NCBI GenBank assembly: GCA_037178675.1
Contig: JAYMGJ010000541.1
Span: forward strand, 1-28,498
Direction of reading: 5' to 3'
Length of the DNA: 28,498 nt
Source of the DNA: Scleroderma bovista
Taxonomy: Eukaryota > Basidiomycota > Agaricomycetes > Boletales > Sclerodermataceae
Below are positions 19,761 to 28,498 of this stretch, piece after piece. The notes beneath the pieces are model-generated. The model did not search any database, was not told where the DNA came from, and worked only from the letters and a program-made list of their open reading frames with translations. The first letter of the stretch is position 1. Each line of letters opens with the position of its first letter. The translations under genes and the position numbers were made by a program.

Positions 19761-20505
19761 CCATCGGGACGCTGCCTGTGGCCTTTGATGTCATCCTTGA
19801 CACTGGCTCAGCGTAAGTCCCCCCACCAATGCCCACTGGTCCATATTCACATTGCACCATTCACAGTGATCTCTGGGTGGCCGACACCAGCTGTACATCC
19901 GGCTGCACCAAAATCGCCCTCCTCCAAGCTGCCTCATCAACAAAGCTCAAGAACCTCTCCCAGCCATTCGACATCCAATACGGCAGCGGAGAAGCAGCCG
20001 GGTACCTCGTCCAGGACATTGTGCAGATGGCAGGGTTCTCAGTCTGCAACCAGGTGTTTGCTGCGGTGAACCAGGTGACGTCGGGTCTGCTGACTAGCCC
20101 GGTGTCTGGGCTGTTGGGTCTGGCTTGGCAGACAATTGCTGCATCTGGTGCTGTGCCGTTTTGAGAGACGTTGGCGAGCGGTGGGGTGTGGACGGATCTG
20201 GTGATGTTGTTCCAGCTGACTCAGTGCATTGTTTGTACGGACGTATGGGGTGCCGCACTGTGACTGATGGGTCGTCTCGATTTTGGCAAGATTCATCAAT
20301 GCCACGAATGTCAAGGATAATGAGCCAGGAGGAACGTTTACGATGGGTGCGTTTTCATTACCCGGGCGCCGTGTGCTGTGGTTGGCTGACGGGTGTGCCA
20401 CAGGATGCGCAACAGCAGTTTGTACACTGGGCAGATCGACCACCAGAACATTTCCGGAATGCCAAGTTTCTGGCTGCTCGCGATGAGCAAGTGCACGATG
20501 AGCGG
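19761..20505 (+). pseudogene. Pepsin-like aspartic protease (A1 family), N-terminal half only
   Basis: Four exons are inferred: 19761-19812, 19867-20223, 20291-20350 and 20404 to about 20505. They join in one frame with introns of 54, 67 and 53 nt. Motifs are IGTLPVAFDVILDTGSA with the first catalytic Asp, DLWVADTSC, FDIQYGSGEAAGYL (flap region), VSGLLGLAWQ, then INATNVKDNEPGGTFTMG, NSSLYTGQIDHQN and MPSFWLLAMS. TGA at 20162-20164 replaces the conserved Trp expected after GAVPF. The C-terminal lobe with the second catalytic Asp is absent. Upstream signal and propeptide exons are not found. A histone H3 fragment begins about 50 bp after the last recognisable exon. The donor of the second intron (GTGCAT) is weak. 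Confidence 0.82.
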
Positions 20506-20552
20506 GCATGCTCGATGTCATCAACAACAATCAACAATCAACCTTCTCACCT

Positions 20553-20663
20553 AGCGTTGATGGGGTGCTGCAGGAAGCCGCTGAGGCATACCTTGTCTCC
20601 CTCTTTGAGGACATCGACCTTACTGCTATCCATGCTAAGTTCGTTGCCATCCAACCCAAAGAC
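20553..20663 (+). pseudogene. Histone H3 C-terminal fragment
   Basis: The translation [20 protein letters not shown] then [17 protein letters not shown] matches helix 2, loop 2 and helix 3 of the H3 histone fold, closer to canonical H3 than to CENP-A. The usual end (QLARRIRGER-like) is replaced by unrelated sequence, and the H3 tail and first helix are missing. The surrounding open frame (20508-20894) is otherwise not H3. It may be a processed or transduplicated fragment, and it is unlikely to encode a working histone. Confidence 0.85.
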
Positions 20664-21297
20664 GCAATGGCAATTACCACGGAAACAGTACCGCAACCAC
20701 ATCACCCACGACCGTCTCAGGACAACGGAAGACGACAACTACGTACACCAAAGGGCCACGAGCATGACCGCCATATCCACCACCATATACCCAAGACAAT
20801 TGCCTGCTGTGGTATCTCCCATCTCGTTCGTTGCGAGTTTGCATTTGCGAGCTCGCCTGTGACAGTTGATCCAGTTATTAAACGGCCTCAGTGAACATTG
20901 ACTCTATTTTCCTTGGCCACCCCTCATGATGGGTCTTCAGAGTTCGAGTCAATGTCACATACATAGCGCTCCCAATTTAATGTCGCATCCCGTGCATGGA
21001 TGGCATCCGAATCCACAGTTAACGCTGGCCTGTGGTAGATACCTTTCCCTGGTTGGTTGAGCAGTTGGAGAAGTTGGCCGCTTGCAGGCGCCCCAGGGTA
21101 CATCTCCAAATTATTTGCCTTCTGGTGAGGGTCATTCACATTGTCTGTATTGCCACTATTTCACAGCAAAATACAGTATGTTCGCAGACTAGGTGCATAC
21201 ATAATTTTACGCTGAAATTGGAGGCCATCAGTATGGCAATGATGCGACTAGATATCCATCAAGCAGGATAATCATACGGACTAGCTGAGTTCGCCTA
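20664..21297. other. Interval without a recognisable gene
   Basis: Short open frames only, and no family or repeat is recognised. Confidence 0.6.
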
Positions 21298-22182
21298 TCA
21301 GTACTTTATACATTGTATGTCTTGACACATACCTTTCTCTCGACGCCGCCATGCAACTACATCCTCCCCGCAATCCCAGATATTGCGATGGTTGCTATTC
21401 TGTGAGAACCAATCCCACCACGATGATCCAGTAGTCCAAACGGTATGAATATCACATATGTCATGAACTTTCAGCCAAGCGTTAACATTGTTTTGACTTT
21501 CGGGTGAATGCAGGATAAGAACTTCAAGGCTGGCGCAATGGTAGAGAATCTTCTGAAGGTTTTCGGGACGAGATAGGTCGAAGTTAAGGCGAAGTGAAAG
21601 GTGGGTAAGTTGGGTCAATGCTTCGATTTCAACCGTCCCAGTTGATAGAACCCATGGATCTAGGATCTCGAGATGAGTGATCACCGATGCTATGTCTAGT
21701 ATGGTAAATGAAGGAGAGGTTGAAAACATGGAGGTCATGCTGAATGATAACTTTCTCAGTGGAAGGGTGTTAACGTGCTCTCGCATCAGCATGGGCATAG
21801 CTGAGATTGGTGAAGTCCAGATCGCAAGGGAGGTAACGCCCGAGCAATACTGTAAAATCTCAAGAGTTGATGTGACCAGGATGCGGCCGTAGATGCACAA
21901 AGACTTGACGGCGGCATGTGTGAAGGAATGTGGAGACTTCCGCAGACGAAGACATGTGATGAAACGCCGAGCTTGGCCCTCCCTTGTAAGTTTTACCACT
22001 GTATAAAGAATCGGTTCTGACCTGACCATCACTATTTCAGTTAACATTGATTTATCATGATGCAGTACCCACCAAACATGGACACGCCTCGCAACCTGGA
22101 GGAACCTGAGGATGTTGTTGATGTTATCTGAGGCAAGGTAGAATATTTCTCTTTCGAGCTCAACAGGAAGACGTGACCACAT
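21298..22182 (-). CDS. F-box-like, leucine-rich-repeat-type protein
   Basis: The product has 294 residues unspliced, or 277 if an internal intron is removed. It starts MWSRLPVELEREIFYLA, the F-box-like helix typical of the many basidiomycete F-box/LRR paralogues, followed by VARRVHVW and SEPILYTVV. Later leucine-patterned segments (HLEILDPW, LTHLSLRLNFDLS, CASLEVLILHS) fit degenerate LRRs. The family usually acts as substrate adaptors of SCF ubiquitin ligases, and the substrate is unknown. A 51-nt segment 22072-22022 (donor GTGGGT, acceptor GTCAG, TTAAC branch) interrupts the conserved HVW-SEP junction. It is a multiple of three without stops, so both forms are open. No inactivating change is seen. 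It is the only gene here that looks like an intact host gene. Confidence 0.78.
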   Translation of the reverse strand: MWSRLPVELEREIFYLASDNINNILRFLQVARRVHVWWVLHHDKSMLTEIVMVRSEPILYTVVKLTREGQARRFITCLRLRKSPHSFTHAAVKSLCIYGRILVTSTLEILQYCSGVTSLAIWTSPISAMPMLMREHVNTLPLRKLSFSMTSMFSTSPSFTILDIASVITHLEILDPWVLSTGTVEIEALTQLTHLSLRLNFDLSRPENLQKILYHCASLEVLILHSPESQNNVNAWLKVHDICDIHTVWTTGSSWWDWFSQNSNHRNIWDCGEDVVAWRRREKGMCQDIQCIKY

Positions 22183-23118
22183 GACATGTCCAGTATGTCA
22201 ATTTCATACTATTTATATTTTCAGCTTCTTAGGATCTATTACACTTGCTAACTATGAGTAACCAGATCAAGCAAGCGGTGGTCTGCAGGCAGTGGAGGTG
22301 ATACCTTCCGAGTTCCGTAGACATGCGACTCTTATCATTCGGGGATATTGACAACTTGAATGGTGAGTGACTGTTAGTCTGGAAGCGATCTCTCCATTCT
22401 TGCGACCCTAATTATATTGACTGACTATGCTATGGACTAGCTCGGGTCAAAAAAATCACCTAAGCCTCCTCGTGTGTGACCAGTGGTATCTGCTCCGCAG
22501 ATCTTCACCTAATGGAGATCAGGAATATGAGCCGATGTCCAACATACAGCTTAGGGGCTAAGTACCTGCCAGCCCGCGGGTGTGGTCAACAACTGGTTGG
22601 GTCCAGGTCAGCGGTTAGATACCCGGTATCCTAAAGGTTCTGTTGTGTCAATTTTGACCCTGCTCGAATTACCTATGCACGATCCCCTGATGGCTAACAA
22701 TTACTGATCATCTCAGCACGAGCCCAAACTAAAAGTCACTGGACCTTGTTCGGTTGCCCCCACTCCATTGAAATTGAGGCTGTGAGCCTCGTAACTTTCA
22801 GGTCCCCAAACCCCACAACTCCAAAACACTGATCCGCTGATCCGCTGTGGCAGTTCTGGGAGTAGACCAGTCGGTCCCATTGCATGATGCCGCTAAAATT
22901 TGGGTTCAGGTAGTGAGTTTTTTTGGTTGAGCCTTAGCTCATGTGGTGCCTAATTTATTCTTTGTTTTTGTCTTTTCCTAGTATGCTCGGCGAACTCTAT
23001 CGAACTCACGTGCAATTGAGATATTGGAAATCATTTTCACAACCAGCTAAGTCCCGGATCATCCGCCCATGACGAATTTATACAGCCATGAAATTGAAGT
23101 ATTCCCAAGTTCATCCAC
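22183..23118. other. Intergenic interval between the F-box gene and the DUF6698 gene
   Basis: The two genes are divergent, so both promoters should lie here. I see no clear TATA box, repeat or RNA gene. Confidence 0.6.
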
Positions 23119-24500
23119 ATGTCTGAAAGTCTGGCTCCAGAGACTCACGCAGCCTTGAAGCGGTGCATCACAGCACTAGAAGAAGAGAATACAATACTTA
23201 CCAATAAGATTAGAAAGACACCGTAAGTTTTGGCCACTGAGACTGTCCTCTGCTCTCACGTTTCACTGTCTGCAGTGTTCATTCCTATGTGCGTGAGGGG
23301 TGAGTAATTCGCAGGATGATCAGCCTAGCAGGTCCGGTGATCGACTTGATTGCTGAGTATGACAGGCGTATTATGCTCGAGGAAGACGAGGACAATATTG
23401 AACGTGTGGCCTCATCCAATGAGTACGTGCACTGTAACTTTCTTGGTTTAGAAGTCCACTGATTTCATGTATAAAGTGAACAGTGCACCTTCTGTTCGTA
23501 CAAGAAGCTTGTACAATGGTGTCCATCGGTCAAGAAGCTAATGCAAAATGACGTTGACGGATGCGAGTTAGCCTTCGCTTGCCAAGAGGTGAGCCAGTAA
23601 TATATTTTGTCATTGGGCTCTAAATTACATTCATTACAGTTGAAGAAAGGCGCAGATGGTGCTCATGGAGACGATGCAAATACTTTGAAGACTGCAGTTG
23701 CCACCTGGCTGAATGAACAACAGCCGCACCCTGTGCCCCTCCTCACCATCAATGAAAAACAGGAGAGAGGGTTCAATCACGACCTTACAGGCAAACTTCT
23801 TTGCCCGGTTGATTATGACTGGCTTGACACTTCGTATGTCCATCAATTTGTTGTTCTTTTTCTCATATTAATTATTTTGCAAGTATTTGTGATGCCATCC
23901 GGGAGTTTCACCCACGTTATGCAGTTACTGTGCATACATGGCCAGCATTCTTGTATCCGAAAGCGCAGTATGACCCACAGCACCCATCAAGGGGGCTATT
24001 CAAAGGTGAACTTCTTGTGAGGGTACACTATTTACACTATCATAACAGTGTTATGACCTCGCTCAAACTGTGTTGCACTTATTTTTTTTAGGCCTTTCGG
24101 TGCATTTTCACGTCCCCAAGTTCTGCCCATGAGGAGCTTGATGCCGAAAATGATAGTCGCCAGCCTCAGGCGAGGAAGGCACGCAAGACTGCGTGTTCCA
24201 CGCACATTTGATGTGATGTTGCCGGTCTGCTGAAAATGAGATCGGTGCAGCCACGTGCGATTGCATACATTGCTGTCCAGGTGAGAAGTTCAGTCATGGC
24301 CACTGTCAATCTGGCAGTACTAACAACAGATACTAAGGTCCGGTTTGCATTGTTGAGTAGCTCCTCCTGGGAGCTTAAGGACGATAGCTTCGACTATGAG
24401 ATTTTCTACCACAACATTGTTGACTGGTTTGAGTGTCCGAAATCTCAAGCTAAGGATCGAGAGATTGAAGAACTCCTTCTCTGGTGGGATCGGTGAGCTG
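23119..24500 (+). pseudogene. DUF6698-type hypothetical protein, with two in-frame TGA codons
   Basis: Seven exons are inferred: 23119-23222, 23276-23422, 23477-23588, 23640-23833, 23884-24022, 24092-24280 and 24338-24492. They join in one frame with introns of 50-69 nt. The N-terminus is a short coiled-coil-like helix (KRCITALEEENTILTNK). Family-typical motifs follow: LVQWCPSVKKLM, LKKGADGAHGDDANTLKTAV, RGFNHDLTGKLLCPVDYDW, IREFHPRYAV, RGLFKGELLV, IFTSPSSAHEE, MRSVQPRAIAYIAVQ, FDYEIFYHNIVDWFE and LLLWWD. TGA at 23301-23303 and 24209-24211 stand where the surrounding pattern suggests Arg. The function of the family is not known to me. The last exon beyond 24492 is unresolved; a donor at 24493 and acceptor at 24563 are possible. 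Confidence 0.8.
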
Positions 24501-25852
24501 ATATTCAAGCATACTAGCATTCACCATCTCATTCTAGTTAGTCTAATTTTTGGCCACCAACAGGTTCGCGCTCTCCAATCCAATGAGATTGCCAATCTAT
24601 CTGTTTCACTGTCTATGGCGTAGATGCGGCACTGCATCCTCCACCATTGTATGTATACATTGTACACTGCTTTGTGCATGCTGTCCCGGGGTTCTTCATG
24701 TCTGTATGATTAGAAATGCCGCAAGTGTTGGGCTGTCAACGGGATCACACGCTGATCATGGGGGCACTGCGGTATTCCTTGGCCACACCTGTTGTCGCAT
24801 GTCTCATTGCTTGCACCCTTGTCTCGGTTCTCGTTCCTGTCGTGTCATGTTCATTGTACCATCACAGTCAGGGGAGTGACTCATAGTCTGGCACTCTGTA
24901 TCTTGTGTCCTTTCCTCCCTGTGTCTTCGTGTCTCACTCCTCGTTGTCGGCACTTGTGTCTTCGTGTTCTGGTCTTCGCGCTCTTTGTCTCGGATTTCAT
25001 CCCTCATGTCAATTGCTTGGAAGGTGGCACTGCATCCTTTTTTCCTCGCATTGCTCTTGGGCTTCATCCGCCTTCTCGTCTATCTTGTCTCGGTCTCATC
25101 CGCTTGCAGTGTTACAACTGCAATGTCGTGGGGGGCGTCCATCTTACTCTTTGCACTCATGGTGGAAATTGTTGCTTGCACAGGTTGGTGCCCATTCATT
25201 CTTGTGTTGTGTTGTTTCTCTCCTGTTTTATTGCTTCACATTGCACATTTTTCTCATTCCTGTTGCACTTCACTACTACAATGTAAGATAGCATCTTTGC
25301 CAATGTGAAATGTAATATCAAGTTCTGAACTGCTGCACTGGGCTGTTGGTGTGATCTGCTATTTTATTTTACTGTGTGGCCATTGTGGATATCATTATTA
25401 AACATTCTGCATCCCTGGAGAGGTGGGTGTACTGCCTAATGCATCATGATTTTAAACCATATTTACAACAAGAAAATGATTGCAACAACTTCCCATCTTA
25501 ACATATTTCTTCAAAAAGCTAGAAGATGACTATAATAATGCTAGGGAGGGAACTCAGGACAAATATTTGGGTAACAGGGTCACAGAGTAGCATGATTCAA
25601 ATACATTTCACAGGGCTGGGGTAAATAGTACAGATTAGTAATGCACATCTACATGGTGCAGATGGCAGAAGTTCACAATGTTATGAGTTCATAGGCTTTG
25701 TGTGCACAATGAGCTCAGAGCCAATTAAAATCAAACTTGGTATCAATGTAAAAAAACTTGACAAAATTAGAGCACATGAAAATAGAAGTCAAATTTACTG
25801 TTAGTAGTCAGATCAAAAGAAAGGATGTGTTATTTGCAACATGCTGCAATTT
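24501..25852. other. Gene-poor interval, first half pyrimidine-rich
   Basis: 24650-25300 is rich in TC/TGTC on the plus strand and gives several overlapping Cys/Leu/Ser-rich open frames that look compositional. 25310-25850 is AT-rich. No family is recognised. Confidence 0.6.
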
Positions 25853-26340
25853 GGCTTGTTACTCTCAGTGGGTTGGCACAATGGTGCAATTCCACAGATG
25901 AGGAGAGCAATCTAATTGGATACACCAGGTTATCAGACATAATGGCAGATTCTGTTCAATTATGTTAATTGGTCATTTACATCAATTAAGTGCTGAAGGG
26001 CAAACCAGCCCAAAGTTGGGGTGTTGGGGCCATGTGCTACAGATCAGGCTTGTTATTCTCAATGGGTTGGCACAATGGTGCAATTCCACAGAGGGGAAGA
26101 GAAATCTAATTGGATACACTGTGTTATCAGACATAATGGCAGATTCTGTCCAATTATGTTAATTGGTCATTTACATCTATTAAGTGCTGAAGGGCAAACT
26201 GGTCCAAAGTTGAGGTGTTGGGGCCATGTGCTACAGATCAGGCTTGTTATTCTCAATGGGTTGGCACAATGGTGCAATTCCACAGAGGGGAAGAGCAATC
26301 TAATTGGATACACTGTGTTATCAGACATAATAGCATATTC
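25853..26340 (+). repeat. 194-bp tandem repeat, about 2.5 copies
   Basis: The unit start GGCTTGTTA(C/T)TCTCA occurs at 25853, 26047 and 26241, exactly 194 bp apart. The copies share GGGTTGGCACAATGGTGCAA and TCTAATTGGATACAC. Copies two and three are closest to each other. The third is truncated near 26340. Open frames in it reflect the repetition. Confidence 0.93.
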
Positions 26341-27070
26341 TGTCGGATTGCCTCGATTGTTTCGATGATAACTCAATTATATGTGGTTCTCAAAAAAATT
26401 TAGTTTCAGTGATGTTTATTGATGCTCTCTCCTTTCAGTTGCCAGGTTGCTTGTGCTCTCAGGTGTGCAGATTTATATCTTTTTTTTTCCAGGTGCTCTA
26501 TTTCACGCTCGAGTGCTATGATATTCCATCTAGTGTCCTCCTCAGTGTCCAAAGTTTCTGCACGTAATGTGCATCAGGAAATTGATGAGAGTCTGCTCAA
26601 CCTTTATATAACATTACCATTTTTTCCATGTGTATCCACATGCATCATTCTGATATACACTTAGGTCATGTCATATACTTTCTGGGAGTGTTTTGAGTGA
26701 TGGACATCTTTATCAGTCTACTTGATTATGATCAATTTAGACAGGTTGCTTCTTTTTATCATGCCAGATCACCAGTATACCTGCTGATATATATGACCAA
26801 AAACCCAACCCCTGCTAAATGTGTTCAAATGTATATATAATTATACCTGCTGATGTACATGCTCAGATAAGTTTTCATTCTGATGTTCCAGATCAGATTT
26901 ATCAGAAAGTTATTACTGTCCCAGCTGTCCCAGAAGTACTCATACAAGCCAATAGTACCCATACCTTCATTGCCTGTACTTAAATTTCAACCACCTTAAT
27001 TCATTCAATATTCATCTTAATCAATTTATATTCAATTTTGTACAGTACAAAAGAATAAATATTGTACACT
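26341..27070. other. AT-rich interval without a recognisable gene
   Basis: No gene or repeat is recognised. Confidence 0.6.
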
Positions 27071-27108
27071 AATGGGGGCAGAACAGAGACTAAATATATT
27101 GTATACAT

Positions 27109-27800
27109 TTGAGGTCGTCGTCGTCGTCATCGTCAATGGTCGCGACGTCAACGCAGGTGGTGGGGGTAGTGGCGGCGGCCACGTCAGGGTCGTCGTCGTC
27201 ATCGCTGGTGTTGCGTCAACAATGCAGGTGGGGGGGTCGTCGTTGGTGCCTGGTGGTGGCCGTGTTATCGACGCGGGTGGTGGTCACATCGCCGTCGTCC
27301 AGGTAGGGTGGTCGTCGACATTGGGGGTAGTGGTGGCGTCGTCATCGTCGACATTGGGGGTCATCGTTGTCGTGTCGTTGACATTGGTGGTGATGGTGGT
27401 TGCGTCGTCGTCAACGTTGGAGGTGGTGGTCGCGGCATCAACGACGTTGGGGGTGGTGGTGTCGTCGTCGTCGAGGGTGGTGGTGGTGGTGTCGTCATCG
27501 TCGACGTTGGTGGTGGTGGTGATGGTAGTCGCGTCGTCGACGTGGGTGGTGGGTGATCGCGTCGTCGTCGACGTGGGTGGTGATGGTGGTCATGTCGTCG
27601 TCGACGTTGGGGGTGGTGGTGGCCGTGTCATTGACGACGTTGGGGGTGGAGGTCGCTTCGTCATCGTCGTCGGGGGTGGTCGTCGTGTCGTCGTCGACGT
27701 TGGTGGTGGTGGCTGCGTCATCATCGACGCGGGTGGTGGTGGCCGCATCGTCGTTGACACTGGTGATGGTGGTGGTCGACGCGTGGTGTGGTGGTGGTAG
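27109..27800 (+). repeat. GTC/GGT-rich simple-repeat tract
   Basis: Imperfect ~30-bp units combine GTCGTCGTCGACGTTG with G-rich GGGGGTGGTGGTG. The plus strand is almost free of A outside GAC, and frames are open on both strands (Val/Gly/Ser-rich versus Thr/Asp/Ala-rich). This is an expected result of the composition. Runs of G at short spacing could form G-quadruplexes. Confidence 0.9.
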
Positions 27801-27837
27801 AAGACAGAGAGTGAGGAGACTTAGAGACATTTTTGAA

Positions 27838-27861
27838 GTGTGTGTGTGTGTGTGTGTGTGT
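27838..27861 (+). repeat. (TG)n microsatellite
   Basis: An uninterrupted run of 12 dinucleotides is followed by TTTGTGTACA. Confidence 0.97.
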
Positions 27862-27869
27862 TTGTGTAC

Positions 27870-28498
27870 ATGATTATATCAGCATATTCAACGATCAATA
27901 TTTTCTACACCTGTGACTCCCACGTATACTATACTAATTAGACTTGCTATCGCGTGCGGTGTGCCCCTCTAATACGTAGTAGATAGAACAAAATACAGCA
28001 TCCTTCAATATCTCTTCAGTATGGGGTGTCCTTATCCTACAATACCAGTCGTGCTCGGAGCCAATCCCCTCACACGTGACGTTGACATCAGGAAAAACAC
28101 TTTGCTATGTAGCATAGCCACCCAGGTACCAAGTCTCCCAGAGGCTCGATCGTAATACAGTGCATCAGGCACATGCTCTGTCATGCTATCCAGCTGTCAC
28201 CATGTGACACATAGCACATGGTTGCCACTATCACTGACAGCACAGTCCAGCCAGCTCTCCATAGTCATTGTAGCCCCACATACACACCATACATCTTCCA
28301 TAGTCTCAGTAGCCTATGTTGACCTTACATTATCAGCTTGACAGGACACAAGTGCAGATAAAGATTGTTAGTGCTAATCCGAAGACAGGGCGACAAAAGT
28401 ATCTAGGTCAATGTACGAGTTAACATGAAACGTGCTCGCCATCTCCAGCACATTACCAGACGACCAATCCGAACCAATATTCCTTCCACATTGGGCTT
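27870..28498. other. Terminal interval without a recognisable gene
   Basis: Short frames only, and no RNA gene or repeat is recognised. Confidence 0.6.

Noticed and set aside
20125..20862. A 245-residue plus-strand frame as a gene
   Set aside because: It is an alternative frame over the protease remnant and H3 fragment, which explain the sequence better.
23304..23316. A 15-nt mini-intron (GTGAGTAATTCGCAG) removing the stop in the DUF6698 gene
   Set aside because: It is too short for splicing, and reading through gives a family-like GR-VIRRM pattern if the TGA was CGA.
14916..24211. TGA recoded as a sense codon (alternative code or selenocysteine)
   Set aside because: The F-box gene ends in TGA, the substituted residues differ (Arg in several, Trp in one), and no recoding element is evident. 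Mutation is simpler.
24792..25308. Overlapping Cys/Leu-rich open frames as membrane-protein genes
   Set aside because: Several frames are open at once because of pyrimidine-rich composition. No start context, splice sites or family match supports them.
27072..27830. A 242-residue Val/Gly-rich protein and its minus-strand counterpart
   Set aside because: Both are products of the GTC/GGT simple repeat.

Overview
The window looks like repeat-rich nuclear DNA of a basidiomycete fungus, most likely an Agaricomycete. The evidence is introns of 44-78 nt with CTRAY-type branch sites, a KDZ transposase fused to a Ulp1-type peptidase, an F-box-like LRR gene in the usual agaricomycete style, a DUF6698-type gene, and a tyrosine-recombinase (Ngaro/DIRS-like) retrotransposon. 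No bacterial-style operons, CRISPR arrays or rRNA genes are visible.

Region 1 (1-10275) is a nested repeat structure. A near-perfect inverted repeat with arms of at least 2066 bp surrounds a 96-bp centre (2067-2162). The outer part of each arm is a degenerate satellite of about 120 bp. The right arm is cut at 4174/4175 by a 5.2-kb tyrosine-recombinase retrotransposon (4175-9407) and resumes at about 9408, so the left arm (positions 1-60) is a natural empty-site reference. The retrotransposon carries overlapping gag and RT-RNase H frames and a recombinase frame that starts on the RT stop codon (TAATG). Its RT frame is split by a 624-bp solo LTR (6389-7012) with a 5-bp target duplication. Excising the LTR and one duplication copy restores the frame exactly. 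The order of events is palindrome, then retrotransposon, then LTR.

Region 2 (10280-14400) holds a 68-bp minisatellite, shorter direct repeats, hairpin modules, a perfect 20-bp-stem palindrome, and a proline/serine-rich open region that I cannot assign.

Region 3 (14397-20663) is a graveyard of decayed genes. A small basic accessory gene (+) and a ten-exon KDZ/Ulp1 transposase gene (-) converge so tightly that their stop codons touch. The 5' end of the transposase gene is lost next to a Ty3/Gypsy RT fragment. Beyond it lie the first half of a pepsin-like aspartic protease and a histone H3 C-terminal fragment. Across these genes and the DUF6698 gene further on, the inferred exons join without any frameshift, yet there are eight in-frame stops, all TGA. 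Most fit CGA-to-TGA changes, suggesting CpG deamination or RIP-like mutation of otherwise intact genes.

Region 4 (21298-24500) holds the best candidate for an intact host gene, an F-box-like LRR protein (-), and the DUF6698-type pseudogene (+). Region 5 (24500-28498) is gene-poor: 194-bp tandem repeats, a long GTC/GGT simple-repeat tract and a TG microsatellite.
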